Origin: Solibacillus cecembensis
GTDB taxonomy: Bacteria; Bacillota; Bacilli; Bacillales_A; Planococcaceae
Length of the DNA stretch: 64,000 bases
Assembly (NCBI RefSeq): GCF_001439635.1
Contig: NZ_LMBZ01000006.1
Coordinates: 1 to 64,000 of the forward strand
Direction: 5' to 3'
This document shows positions 17,885-26,371 of the stretch, piece by piece. The position numbers and the translations under genes were made by a program. Every line of letters begins with the position of its first letter. Position 1 is the first letter of the stretch. Below the pieces are notes generated by a model. It saw nothing but the letters and a program-made list of their open reading frames with translations, was not told where the DNA came from and made no database searches.

Positions 17885-18952
17885 CTACTTTAACTTCTCC
17901 CAAATTTTTAACATTGGAACAGGCATGGGTAAATCAGCAATTTGCTCCTTTGTAAAAAAGGTTGCATTTGCAGGTAATTGCCCCGTAATATCTTTTGCAT
18001 CCACTAAGTAACTGTCCACATGCCATTTCAAATGAGAGAATACATGCTTAAAATTAACTAACGGAATTAAAACCGTATCTAAATTTAATTCGTATTGCTC
18101 TGCTGCTTTTGTTAAGCTAATCGAACTGGCATCACGTTCAATCATAATGAATTGCCACATGTTTGCGAGCAATCCACTTTCATCGCGCTTCTCCATCAAA
18201 AAGCGTCCTTCATGATCACGTACAACAAACACATCGTAGTGTAAATCCTTTGTTTTCACTTTTTTCGTCTTCACAGGTAAGCTTGTCGGGTCCCCTTCAT
18301 GAAATACGGTACAATAATCTCTCACAGGGCAAAGTAAGCATTTTGGTGAAGTAGGTGTACAAATTAACGCACCGAGCTCCATCAATCCTTGATTAAAAGC
18401 AGATGTATTTTCAGCATCAATTAATTCCATAACTGCTTCTTCAAATATTTTTTTCGTTTTAGGTAACGTAATATCCGCGTCAATATTCAAAACACGGCTT
18501 AGTACGCGCATAACATTGCCATCCACCGCATGTTCTGGCTTTCCGTAAGCAATACTTAATATCGCACCAGCTGTATATGGTCCTACGCCTTTTAACTTCG
18601 AAATATCGACGCGATTATTCGGAACTTGCCCGCCGTATACTTCTACTACTTCACGAACTCCTGCTTGTAAATTACGAGCACGCGAATAATAACCGAGCCC
18701 CTCCCACATTTTTAATAGCTCGTCTTCAGGTGCATATGCTAAACTTTCAGCCGTTGGATACTTGCTCATAAAACGGTCATAATAAGGAATAACTGTATCA
18801 ACCCTTGTTTGTTGGAGCATTACTTCAGAAACCCATATATTATAAGGTTCGGTTGTATGTCTCCAAGGTAAATCACGATGTTCCTTCTTAAACCAAGTTA
18901 CTAAAGATTGTCGAAATTGTTTCGTATATTGATAATTCACTATTTCCTCCAA
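17885..18952 (-). CDS. mutY: Adenine DNA glycosylase MutY
   Basis: 355 residues. Removes adenine mispaired with 8-oxoguanine. Helix-hairpin-helix LKGVGPYTAGAI, catalytic Asp in VDGNVMRVLSR, the catalytic Glu in SEVMLQQTRVDTV, and four iron-sulfur cysteines in the C-x6-C-x2-C-x5-C pattern CTPTSPKCLLCPVRDYC. A C-terminal NUDIX-like domain (about 225-350) reads the 8-oxoG strand. Divergent from yfhP, as in B. subtilis (yfhQ/yfhP). Confidence 0.97.
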   Translation of the reverse strand: MEEIVNYQYTKQFRQSLVTWFKKEHRDLPWRHTTEPYNIWVSEVMLQQTRVDTVIPYYDRFMSKYPTAESLAYAPEDELLKMWEGLGYYSRARNLQAGVREVVEVYGGQVPNNRVDISKLKGVGPYTAGAILSIAYGKPEHAVDGNVMRVLSRVLNIDADITLPKTKKIFEEAVMELIDAENTSAFNQGLMELGALICTPTSPKCLLCPVRDYCTVFHEGDPTSLPVKTKKVKTKDLHYDVFVVRDHEGRFLMEKRDESGLLANMWQFIMIERDASSISLTKAAEQYELNLDTVLIPLVNFKHVFSHLKWHVDSYLVDAKDITGQLPANATFFTKEQIADLPMPVPMLKIWEKLK

Positions 18953-19054
18953 AGAATTCGATTTTATTTTATTAAAAAAGGGTATATTATAATTATAAGG
19001 TTTTGTAAAATATTTCCGTTCTTTAACGGTTCCACTAACGAGGAGATGACTAAA

Positions 19055-20044
19055 TTGGATTCAGGCACACATTTCGTTATGGGAATTGCTTTAGGCGGCT
19101 TGGCACTTGCCGACCCCGTCGTAGCAAGTCACCCTGTTACATTTACTGCAGTGATCATAGGTACAATTATCGGCTCACAAGCTCCTGATGTGGATACGGT
19201 ATTAAAACTCCGAAATAATGCGACCTATATTCGACATCATCGTGGAATTACACATTCGATTCCGGCTGTTTTACTATGGCCTATTTTAATTACCGCTATT
19301 TTAGCATTAATTATGCCTGAAGCTAATGTATTGCACTTATGGATATGGACACAGCTCGCGGTTTTCCTTCATGTTTTTGTTGATATTTTCAATGCTTATG
19401 GCACACAGGCGCTCCGTCCATTTTCAAGGAAATGGGTCGCATTAGGCGTAATTAATACCTTTGATCCATTCATTTTCGCTATTCATTGCGTCGGTATTTT
19501 ATTATGGGTGTTCGGTGCAAATCCTGTCATCACTTTTGCCATCATGTATGTCATTATTATTGGTTATTACATTTTACGTTTCGCTGTACAAAAGGCGATA
19601 AAACAAGCCGTTCACCATGCAATTCAAGATGAAGAGTTTGTTATCGTTGCACCAACTATGCGCTTTTTCCATTGGCGAATTGCAGCTAAATCGAAAACAC
19701 ATTATTATGTTGGACGTGCCTACCGGAGAACCGTCAATATTTATGATAAATTTGAAATCCATCCGATTCCTAAAACAGAACTTATAGACTCTGCTTTGAA
19801 AGATTCCAATATGGCAGCGTTTTTATCTTTTTCTCCACTGCATCGATGGGAAATTTCAGAACTCGAAAATGGATTAACCGAGTTGCGTCTCATTGATTTA
19901 CGCTATCGAAGCAATGATCGCTATCCATTCGTTGCAGTTGCACATCTAGATGAACAACTGGCTATTGTGAATTCCTACACTGGGTGGATTTTTACTGAAG
20001 ATAAGCTACAAAAAAAATTACAAATTGGCGCGGGTAATGAATAG
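19055..20044 (+). CDS. yfhP: Membrane-bound metal-dependent hydrolase (YfhP/YdjM family)
   Basis: 329 residues from the TTG at 19055, spaced 9 bases after GAGGAG and giving the family N-terminus (MDSGTHFVMGIALGG); the ATG four codons earlier overlaps the ribosome site. Conserved His/Asp groups HF, PDVDTV, RHHRGITHS and HVFVDIFNAYG fit the YdjM/LexA-binding-inner-membrane-protein hydrolase fold with about four membrane segments. B. subtilis YfhP acts as a repressor-like factor for neighbouring genes in some reports; biochemical role unsettled. Confidence 0.88.
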   Translation: MDSGTHFVMGIALGGLALADPVVASHPVTFTAVIIGTIIGSQAPDVDTVLKLRNNATYIRHHRGITHSIPAVLLWPILITAILALIMPEANVLHLWIWTQLAVFLHVFVDIFNAYGTQALRPFSRKWVALGVINTFDPFIFAIHCVGILLWVFGANPVITFAIMYVIIIGYYILRFAVQKAIKQAVHHAIQDEEFVIVAPTMRFFHWRIAAKSKTHYYVGRAYRRTVNIYDKFEIHPIPKTELIDSALKDSNMAAFLSFSPLHRWEISELENGLTELRLIDLRYRSNDRYPFVAVAHLDEQLAIVNSYTGWIFTEDKLQKKLQIGAGNE

Positions 20045-20083
20045 CTAAAGATAATTTACCGATTCAATCGCGTGCATAACTAT

Positions 20084-20124
20084 AAACAAACCTCCTTGAA
20101 TTTTATTTTTCAAGGAGGTTTGTT
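20084..20124. terminator. Bidirectional terminator between yfhP and yfhJ
   Basis: AACAAACCTCCTTGAA pairs with TTCAAGGAGGTTTGTT around an 8-base loop. Confidence 0.85.
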
Positions 20125-20125
20125 C

Positions 20126-20395
20126 TCAATTCAATGTATCTTCACTACTATCTAATAAATGTGCGTATTTCGGATTACGACCAGCAAACAAATGCAGCTT
20201 ATCACCGTAACTTGTAATTAATTGACGCACTAGATTTTCCGTATATTCCGTGCCGCGATAATTACTGCCAGCTTTGGCCGAAGTTGCTTCAAAATCGCTC
20301 CACAATAACTCAATCCAAACTCTTGCACGTCCTGTTGGCATTTCAGGGTTTTTCGTTACTAACTCCTGTGTTAGTTTTTCAATAGTGTTCTCCAT
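20126..20395 (-). CDS. yfhJ: YfhJ, WVELL family protein
   Basis: 89 residues. The stretch ARVWIELLWSDFEATSAKAG carries the motif (here WIELL) that names the family. Small soluble protein of unknown function found next to yfhH in Bacillales. Its ATG is one base after the yfhH stop, so the two are coupled. Confidence 0.88.
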   Translation of the reverse strand: MENTIEKLTQELVTKNPEMPTGRARVWIELLWSDFEATSAKAGSNYRGTEYTENLVRQLITSYGDKLHLFAGRNPKYAHLLDSSEDTLN

Positions 20396-20396
20396 C

Positions 20397-20726
20397 TTAT
20401 TTCCCTACTTTCATTGGTTGTAAAATAGATACCGGTAACGCTTCTTCAAAACGGTCGCTACCTAAACGATGGCCCCACGCAAAACGACCTTTTAAATAAT
20501 CCACTTGGAAAAAGTCCCCTGGAGAACCCGTTATACGGTACATCTCACCTGGAATAATCGTATCTAAATCGACTAAATAAGCCTCAGCCATTAGCGCTTT
20601 ACGCTCGTATACTGCAAATTCATTTACAATTCCTAATTGCTCTGCTTTACGAGATCTTTCACGTAAATTCGCAATTTCTTGGCGTAATTCTTGCTCAGTC
20701 ATTGAGTTATAATTTATTTCATTCAT
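20397..20726 (-). CDS. yfhH: YfhH family protein (DUF1811)
   Basis: 109 residues. An N-terminal helical segment (MTEQELRQEIANLRERSRKA) and a C-terminal small beta domain beginning PGEMYRITG, as in YfhH structures. Function unknown. The gene overlaps the end of recX by 8 bases, making recX-yfhH-yfhJ one translation-coupled unit. Confidence 0.88.
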   Translation of the reverse strand: MNEINYNSMTEQELRQEIANLRERSRKAEQLGIVNEFAVYERKALMAEAYLVDLDTIIPGEMYRITGSPGDFFQVDYLKGRFAWGHRLGSDRFEEALPVSILQPMKVGK

Positions 20727-21528
20727 GTTGATCTTGCTCCTTTTGTTCGATAAATTGATTGATTACTTCTACTGGAAATCCCTTTTGATAAAGGGCCTGC
20801 TTTACTTTATTACGCAGTTCATATCCGGTAAATTTAGAAGAATATTTGCGCCATATTTTATCGCCTTGATCTTCCATTAATATTTCCCATTCATCTTCTT
20901 CACGTTCGAACTTCATCTGTTCCAATATTTCTTTTACTACTGTATAAGAATAGCCTTTTCGTAGCAATATATCTTGTATCTTTTGCTTTATTTGAACTGG
21001 TGTTTTATTGCTATTTGTGCGCACAGCTTTTTCAGCTAATTCCATTGCTAACTTCATCTGTTCATCATGCTCAAATGTTGCAAGAACTTGCTGTTGTAAG
21101 CTTTTATCAATGCCTTTTTTCATTAAATCTTGACGAATAGCTGCTGGTCCTTTTTTTGCTGTCCGTTTGCGTGTTTCCAGTAATGCCTTTGAATAGCTTG
21201 CATCATCTAAAAAGCCAAGCCTAGTTAATTTATGTAGTGCTTCTTGAACGACTGCTTCACCATGTCCAGCTACTAACAGTTTTGTGCGCACCTCATGTTC
21301 ACTGCGCATTTGATAACTTAAAAAATTTAATCCTTTATTAAATGCCTTAGCGATTTCATCCTCATATTGTATTTCATCTATTTCTGACTGCTCAAGTATT
21401 TTGCCTTTTTGTAAGTCAAATTTGATAAGCGTGTTCTCATCAACAGCAAAGGAATACTGTTCGTTTAAATAAATATTATAGCGTTCTGGATTATGTTTTT
21501 GGCGACCAATTTTTGTAATCGTTTGCAC
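20719..21528 (-). CDS. recX: Regulatory protein RecX
   Basis: 269 residues from a GTG start, 8 bases after GAGGTG. Three-helix RecX repeats are visible: LNFLSYQMRSEHEVRTKL, LTRLGFLDDASYSKALLE and KGPAAIRQDLMKKGI, then a further repeat near the C-terminus (KYSSKFTGYELRNKVKQAL). RecX binds RecA filaments and limits or tunes recombination. Length fits the long Bacillales form. Divergent from yfhF. Confidence 0.95.
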   Translation of the reverse strand: MQTITKIGRQKHNPERYNIYLNEQYSFAVDENTLIKFDLQKGKILEQSEIDEIQYEDEIAKAFNKGLNFLSYQMRSEHEVRTKLLVAGHGEAVVQEALHKLTRLGFLDDASYSKALLETRKRTAKKGPAAIRQDLMKKGIDKSLQQQVLATFEHDEQMKLAMELAEKAVRTNSNKTPVQIKQKIQDILLRKGYSYTVVKEILEQMKFEREEDEWEILMEDQGDKIWRKYSSKFTGYELRNKVKQALYQKGFPVEVINQFIEQKEQDQHE

Positions 21529-21654
21529 CTGAACACCTCATTTCAGCTTTTTTTACTATCTCAATGGATGCATTCCATTTTAGTATATCTCTTTTTACTT
21601 TGTTTTTCTTGAACGGTATACTATAAATAAATGATTTTCCTTGGAGGGCTCAAT

Positions 21655-22557
21655 GTGAAAATTGCAATTGCTGGTGGCACGGGAATGGTTGGTAAAAAAT
21701 TTAGCAGTCTCCTTTTAAATAGCGGACATGAAGTCATCGTGTTAACGCGAGGGGAAAATACATTCCAAAATGGCATTCAATTTGTGAATTGGCTTACAAA
21801 TTCAGCAAACCCAGAAGCGGCACTTGAAGGAATTGATGCATTTGTCAATTTAGCCGGTGTTTCATTGAATGATGGTCGCTGGACAGTACAGCAAAAAGAA
21901 AAAATTTATCAAAGCCGCATGGAATCTACTGATGAAGTGCTGAGAATATTTAAAGCACTGCAAAATAAGCCCCGCGTATATATAAATGCTAGTGCTGTTG
22001 GAATTTATCCTGTTTCCACAACAGCTATTTATACAGAAAACTCTACACAAAAAGCGAATGACTTTTTAGGTACGGTCGTACAGCATTGGGAGGACCGCGC
22101 ATTAAAAGCAGAAGCGCTTGGCATTCGAACTTGCTTAACAAGATTTGGTGTTATTTTAGCTAAAAATGAAGGTGCCTTACCACTTATGACTCTTCCCTAT
22201 CGACTTGGTGTCGGCGGAACAATCGGTTCAGGTCACCAATGGGTTAGCTGGATTCATATTGAAGATGTAGCAAATGCCTTACTATTTGTCATTGAACATG
22301 AAACGCTTACTGGTCCTCTTAATTTCACTTCTCCAAATGTTAAGCGAATGAAGCATTTCGGGAAATCTTTAGGTGCTGCGTTACATCGTCCGCACTGGCT
22401 ACCTGTCCCGAGCATTGCATTAAAACTTGTACTTGGCGAAAAAAGTATACTTGTATTAGAAGGTCAACATGTAGTACCGGAAAAATTATTACAAGCAAAT
22501 TTTTTATTTAAATTCATTTCCGTTGAAGATGCAATTACTGATTTTTTTAGCAATTAG
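21655..22557 (+). CDS. yfhF: TIGR01777-type NAD-dependent epimerase/dehydratase (YfhF)
   Basis: 300 residues from the GTG at 21655 after TTGGAGGG; the ATG eight codons earlier has no ribosome site. Rossmann signature IAGGTGMVGKKFS at the N-terminus, the family motif VNLAGVSLNDGRW, and a C-terminal DUF1731 segment. Extended SDR with unknown substrate; related to SulA-like/cell-division-associated homologues by name only. Confidence 0.92.
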   Translation: MKIAIAGGTGMVGKKFSSLLLNSGHEVIVLTRGENTFQNGIQFVNWLTNSANPEAALEGIDAFVNLAGVSLNDGRWTVQQKEKIYQSRMESTDEVLRIFKALQNKPRVYINASAVGIYPVSTTAIYTENSTQKANDFLGTVVQHWEDRALKAEALGIRTCLTRFGVILAKNEGALPLMTLPYRLGVGGTIGSGHQWVSWIHIEDVANALLFVIEHETLTGPLNFTSPNVKRMKHFGKSLGAALHRPHWLPVPSIALKLVLGEKSILVLEGQHVVPEKLLQANFLFKFISVEDAITDFFSN

Positions 22558-22652
22558 TTGGATTCGTATTTTCCATTTTTAACTTTAAGCTATACATTCG
22601 TATATATTTTTTTCATATGCGCAACCTACTTGGAAAAGGAGGTTGCTTTTTT

Positions 22653-23447
22653 ATGCTTAAACATAAACAACATGTCGTCGGTGTACTTTTCATTGTATTC
22701 GCAACGTTTATTTCATTTATGACCGTTGCCCGTGCCGAGGAATTCCATTGGGGCTTTAAGCCGAGTCGTGATGGCGCAACCGTTGAAATCGGCCAACCAT
22801 TAGAAGGTATGTTAGAAAAATACGGTGCCATATATAAAGGAAATAAGGAGCGTAAAGTTATCTATTTAACCTTTGATAATGGCTACGAAAACGGTTATAC
22901 CGAAAGCATTTTAAATACACTGCGTGAAGAAAAAGCGCCCGCAACATTTTTCTTAACTGGTCATTATTTAACGAGTGCAACTGATTTAGTGAAAACAATG
23001 GTTGCTGATGGGCATATTATTGGGAACCATTCGTATGGGCATCCGAATATGGCTCGACTTTCTGCAAGTGAAATGCAAAAAGAATGGCAGCAGTTTGATG
23101 CAAAACTAAAAGAGCTAACTGGCATTGAACGCACGATTTATACGCGTCCACCAGAAGGTACTTTTAATGAACAAGTTCTAAAAGTCGGCAATGACTTAGG
23201 TTATCGCCATATGTTTTGGTCCATCGCTTTCAAAGACTGGCTAAAAGATGAACGCCGCGGCGCAGATTATGCGTACAATGCATTGATGAATCAATTACAT
23301 CCTGGAGCGGTTATTTTAATGCATACAGTTGCGCAAGATAATGCTGAAGCTCTTCCTAAATTCATTAAAGATGCCAAAGCAAAAGGCTATACTTTTAGCT
23401 CACTTGATGATTTAGTGATGGAATACGAAGGGGTCGCTAATTGGTAA
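22653..23447 (+). CDS. pdaA: Delta-lactam-forming polysaccharide deacetylase PdaA
   Basis: 264 residues from the ATG at 22653 (GGAGG, 10-base gap). A signal peptide (about 1-27, ending ARA) is followed by a NodB deacetylase domain. Motif 1 reads TFDNGYENG with Asn in place of the second Asp, the PdaA signature; motif 2 is HSYGHP and motif 3 RPPEGTF. PdaA deacetylates muramic acid so that muramic delta-lactam can form in spore cortex, which germination enzymes require. Supports a spore-forming host. Confidence 0.93.
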   Translation: MLKHKQHVVGVLFIVFATFISFMTVARAEEFHWGFKPSRDGATVEIGQPLEGMLEKYGAIYKGNKERKVIYLTFDNGYENGYTESILNTLREEKAPATFFLTGHYLTSATDLVKTMVADGHIIGNHSYGHPNMARLSASEMQKEWQQFDAKLKELTGIERTIYTRPPEGTFNEQVLKVGNDLGYRHMFWSIAFKDWLKDERRGADYAYNALMNQLHPGAVILMHTVAQDNAEALPKFIKDAKAKGYTFSSLDDLVMEYEGVANW

Positions 23448-23517
23448 AATAAACGCATGTCATACGCATCCTTGCTTCCCTAAAATCCCGCTTCTTTCAT
23501 TTCCTCCATTTGTCCGT

Positions 23518-23523
23518 TATAAT
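23518..23523 (+). promoter_or_regulatory. Candidate -10 element of rlmCD
   Basis: A perfect TATAAT 95 bases before the coding start; the -35 position (TTTCAT, 23495-23500) is weak. If used, the transcript would begin close to 23530 and include the nested hairpin at 23529-23595. Confidence 0.45.
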
Positions 23524-23528
23524 GATGA

Positions 23529-23595
23529 GATAATATTGCATCGACAACTCGCACTAATTTTAGTGCGAGTTGATGTGTTTAATTATGCAATTATC
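23529..23595 (+). promoter_or_regulatory. Nested hairpin in the leader of rlmCD
   Basis: Outer stem: GATAATATTGCAT (23529-23541) pairs with ATGCAATTATC (23585-23595) over 11 base pairs with a 2-base bulge. Inner stem: CAACTCGCACTA (23545-23556) and TAGTGCGAGTTG (23561-23572), 12 perfect pairs around ATTT. There is no T tract, so it is not a simple terminator. It ends 7 bases before the AAAGGACG ribosome site. Confidence 0.6.
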
Positions 23596-23617
23596 TGCAA
23601 TTAAAGGACGTGTAAAA

Positions 23618-24994
23618 ATGAGTGAAGTAAAAATGGAAGTCGGGCAAAAATTCCCGCTTACGATAAAGAGACTCGGAATTAATGGTGAAGGTGTGGGCTT
23701 TTATAAGCGCAATGTTGTATTCGTAAAAAATGCGATACCTGGCGAAGAAGTAACAGTAAAGCTAACAAAATTGCAAAAGAATTTCGCGGAGGCTGAAATT
23801 TTAACTATTCGTAAAGAAAGTGAATCTCGTCAAGAAGCACCTTGCCCTGTTTATACAGAGTGTGGCGGCTGTCAGTTACAACATATGACATATGATCACC
23901 AACTCCTTCATAAGCGTGATTTGGTCGTACAAGCATTAGAAAAGTATGCGAAGGAAATTGCAGCAAAAACAGAAATACGTCCAACAATTGGGATGGAAAA
24001 CCCTTGGAATTACCGTAATAAATCACAGTTCCAAGTACGCAAAGAAGGCAAACGCGTTTACGCTGGTTTATTCGCTGAAAATACAAATGAATTACTAAAT
24101 ATTAATGACTGCTTAGTACAGCATCCGATGACATCAAAAATTACAGTCGGTGTACGTAAAGTATTACAAAAGTTAAACATTACAATTTACGATGGTAAAA
24201 GCTTAAATGGACTAGTACGAACAATTGTCGTTCGTACAGGAGTAAAATCTGGCGAAACACAAGTTTGTCTTGTAACGACTCGCAATGAGTTACCACATAA
24301 AGCCGAATTAATCGAACGTATTAAAAAAATTGATCCGTCGATTGTGTCAATTACGCAAAACGTCAACCGTGATAAGTCTTCGTTAATTTTTGGCGAAGAA
24401 ACATTCGTATTAGAAGGTGAGATGGCGATTCGTGAAAAATTAGGTGAATTTGCATTTGATTTATCAACACGCGCATTCTTCCAATTAAACCCAGAACAAA
24501 CGGTACATTTATACAACGAAATTAAAAAAGCTGCAGCGCTTACGGGTAAAGAAAATGTTGTAGACGCTTATTGCGGTGTCGGAACAATCGGTATGTGGCT
24601 AGCAGACGGCGCACGTGAAGTTCGCGGCATGGATAATGTTGATGAGGCCATTGCGGATGCTAAATATAACGCACGTTCGAATGCCAACCTACAGCATGTT
24701 CGCTTTTTCCCAGGATCTGCTGATAAATGGTTATTCCGCTGGTCAAAAGAAGGCTATCGACCAGATGTTATTTCTGTCGATCCACCACGTACAGGCTTAG
24801 AACCAGGCTTTATTAAAACAGTATTAAATATTAAACCGAAAACATTCGTTTATACATCATGTAACCCGTCTACACTGGCGCGTGATTTACAAGAACTTTC
24901 AAAAATTTATGACGTAGAATATATCCAACCAATCGATATGTTCCCACAAACTGCTCAAGTAGAAGCCGTTTGTCGACTTGTTTTACGTAAATAA
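23618..24994 (+). CDS. rlmCD: 23S rRNA (uracil-C5)-methyltransferase, RlmCD type
   Basis: 458 residues from the ATG at 23618. N-terminal TRAM domain (about 5-62, GINGEGVGF), then an iron-sulfur cluster site with CPVYTECGGCQLQH, and a SAM-dependent methyltransferase domain with DAYCGVGTIG and the SAM/catalytic block DPPRTGLEPG. The catalytic nucleophile is in CNPSTLARDL. Methylates U747 and/or U1939 of 23S rRNA using S-adenosylmethionine; Gram-positives often use one enzyme for both. An unusual structured leader lies upstream. Confidence 0.93.
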   Translation: MSEVKMEVGQKFPLTIKRLGINGEGVGFYKRNVVFVKNAIPGEEVTVKLTKLQKNFAEAEILTIRKESESRQEAPCPVYTECGGCQLQHMTYDHQLLHKRDLVVQALEKYAKEIAAKTEIRPTIGMENPWNYRNKSQFQVRKEGKRVYAGLFAENTNELLNINDCLVQHPMTSKITVGVRKVLQKLNITIYDGKSLNGLVRTIVVRTGVKSGETQVCLVTTRNELPHKAELIERIKKIDPSIVSITQNVNRDKSSLIFGEETFVLEGEMAIREKLGEFAFDLSTRAFFQLNPEQTVHLYNEIKKAAALTGKENVVDAYCGVGTIGMWLADGAREVRGMDNVDEAIADAKYNARSNANLQHVRFFPGSADKWLFRWSKEGYRPDVISVDPPRTGLEPGFIKTVLNIKPKTFVYTSCNPSTLARDLQELSKIYDVEYIQPIDMFPQTAQVEAVCRLVLRK

Positions 24995-25006
24995 TCATTA
25001 TGTTCC

Positions 25007-25046
25007 AAAAGCTCATTCATTCAATAAAGAATGAATGAGCTTTTCT
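25007..25046 (+). terminator. rlmCD terminator
   Basis: AAAAGCTCATTCATTC pairs with GAATGAATGAGCTTTT around a 6-base loop. Confidence 0.85.
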
Positions 25047-25111
25047 ACTTGCATTATATAATCGTTTATCAGAATATTAAATAAAGTGAAAATAACGGAG
25101 GCTGATTATAA

Positions 25112-25507
25112 ATGGGACGTGTCGTACATTTTGAGTTTCATGTAGATAATATGGACCGTGCTAAAACGTTTTACGGTAATGTTTTTGACTGGAAGTTCGA
25201 GGACTGGAGTGAATACGCAGGTATGCCTTATTTCGGTGTTACAACTGGAGATAATGAAGAACTAGGCATTAATGGTGCACTTATGCAGCGTCAAGGTCCA
25301 TCGTCAATGCCTGGACAAACTGTAAATTCTGCGGTCTGTACAATGGGCGTTGAAAATTATGATGCAACAGCTGCAAAAATATTAGAAAACGGTGGTCAAA
25401 TCGCGATGCCAAAGTACGCATTACCTGGTATGGCTTGGCAAGGCTATTTCATCGATACAGAAAATAATATTTTTGGTCTTCACCAACCCGATCCAAACGC
25501 AAAATAA
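25112..25507 (+). CDS. VOC (glyoxalase/bleomycin resistance) family protein
   Basis: 131 residues with two beta-alpha-beta-beta-beta halves: VVHFEFHVDNMDRAKTFYGN opens the first, VNSAVCTMGVENYDATAAKI the second. Potential metal ligands are the N-terminal His and a C-terminal Glu region (FIDTENNIFGLHQPD). The family includes lyases, dioxygenases and antibiotic-binding proteins, and the substrate cannot be predicted. CGGAGG precedes the ATG; the gene is flanked by terminators and stands alone. Confidence 0.88.
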   Translation: MGRVVHFEFHVDNMDRAKTFYGNVFDWKFEDWSEYAGMPYFGVTTGDNEELGINGALMQRQGPSSMPGQTVNSAVCTMGVENYDATAAKILENGGQIAMPKYALPGMAWQGYFIDTENNIFGLHQPDPNAK

Positions 25508-25519
25508 CTTTTATACAAA

Positions 25520-25556
25520 CGCGATGAAAATTCCATCCCTTTTCATCGCTTTTTTC
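25520..25556 (+). terminator. Terminator of the VOC gene
   Basis: GCGATGAAAA and TTTTCATCGC with a 9-base loop, then TTTTTT. Confidence 0.9.
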
Positions 25557-25637
25557 ATTTAATAAAGCTTTCCGAAAAACCTCCCTCCTAATTTAACTCT
25601 TTTTCATGTAATATATAGCAAGTAGGAGGTGTATGAA

Positions 25638-25883
25638 ATGAAAAAGTTTCTCTTTATCGTGGTGATTTTTGCCCTTACTTATACTGGATTACAGTGGATT
25701 TCCGGTTTACTTTTAACATCTAACAGCGACTCAGACATTAGTGCAAATAATAGTTCCATGCTTCAATCCGCAGTTACATTCGGTGGCGTAAACTATTTAA
25801 ATGTATTTATGTACATAGTATTATCCGCTATTATTACGGCCATTATTTACTTCACAGTAAAAAGCAGACGTTCAAAAAGTTAA
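25638..25883 (+). CDS. Small two-helix membrane protein, unknown
   Basis: 81 residues from the ATG at 25638, 8 bases after AGGAGG; the GTG three codons earlier is too close. Two hydrophobic helices (about 2-25 and 52-73) flank a Ser/Asn/Asp-rich loop, with a basic C-terminal tail KSRRSKS, suggesting both ends inside the cell. I do not recognise the family. Its last codons form the left arm of its own terminator. Confidence 0.7.
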   Translation: MKKFLFIVVIFALTYTGLQWISGLLLTSNSDSDISANNSSMLQSAVTFGGVNYLNVFMYIVLSAIITAIIYFTVKSRRSKS

Positions 25884-25902
25884 TTTTGAGCGCCTGCTTT
25901 TT
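25858..25902 (+). terminator. Terminator overlapping the small membrane protein gene end
   Basis: AAAAAGCAG-CG-TCAAAA pairs with TTTTGA-GCGCCTGCTTTTT; the stop codon (25881-25883) lies in the loop side of the stem. Confidence 0.7.
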
Positions 25903-25951
25903 ATGCGATTGCAGCTCTGTTTTACATAACATAGCACTTTTTTGAAATCAC

Positions 25952-26165
25952 AAAAGTCCTAGCTAACTTTATCTCTAAAAGTTAACTAGGACTTTAATTA
26001 TTACTTAATCTAATTTCATTTTGCATAAACTAACATCTCGGTAAATTGACCGAAAAACGTTTCAACACCCTCCCTTATACGAGTTTAGATTTGTTTACTT
26101 TTTTTCAACCAACTCCCTTTCGTTAAGTTACTTATTATATTATCACAGCACTTCAATTTTGTAAA
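25952..26165 (-). ncRNA. Candidate small transcript with own promoter and terminator
   Basis: Minus strand: -35 TTTACA (26160-26165), 17-base spacer, -10 TAATAT (26137-26142), and about 180 bases later a strong hairpin with arms AAAGTCCTAG and CTAGGACTTT (25952-25995). The -35 overlaps a palindrome AATATTC/GAATATT. Inside are two similar AAGGGAG...TTGAAA motifs that could start tiny peptides (MKKSKQI and MKRFSVNLPRC). It may be a regulatory RNA or a tandem leader-peptide mRNA. No known RNA family recognised. The rest of the gap 26166-26330 is AT-rich and shows nothing else. Confidence 0.45.
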
Positions 26166-26341
26166 TATTCTGAATATATTATTTTTCAAATTGATTACTA
26201 ATCCCTATTATTTCCCCTATTACTGGATAACCTTTAAACGGTAGGAATAACAAAACCTTTTCGTATACAGTTGGATTGATATGGATATTACTATAAAAGA
26301 AGTAGTATAATTAAATTAAGCAAACATTAAAGGAGGGAATT

Positions 26342-26366
26342 CCATTTTTTCCACAGAAAAAAATGG
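26342..26366 (+). promoter_or_regulatory. Hairpin between ribosome site and start codon
   Basis: CCATTTTTT (26342-26350) pairs with AAAAAATGG (26358-26366). Unfolded, AGGAGG (26331-26336) is 35 bases from the ATG at 26372; folded, the effective gap is about 10 bases. The fold also hides the alternative ATG at 26363. Confidence 0.55.
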
Positions 26367-26371
26367 CGCTT

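Noticed and set aside
18577..18771. Plus-strand open frame opposite mutY
   Set aside because: Antisense to a conserved glycosylase; no ribosome site and no recognisable protein.
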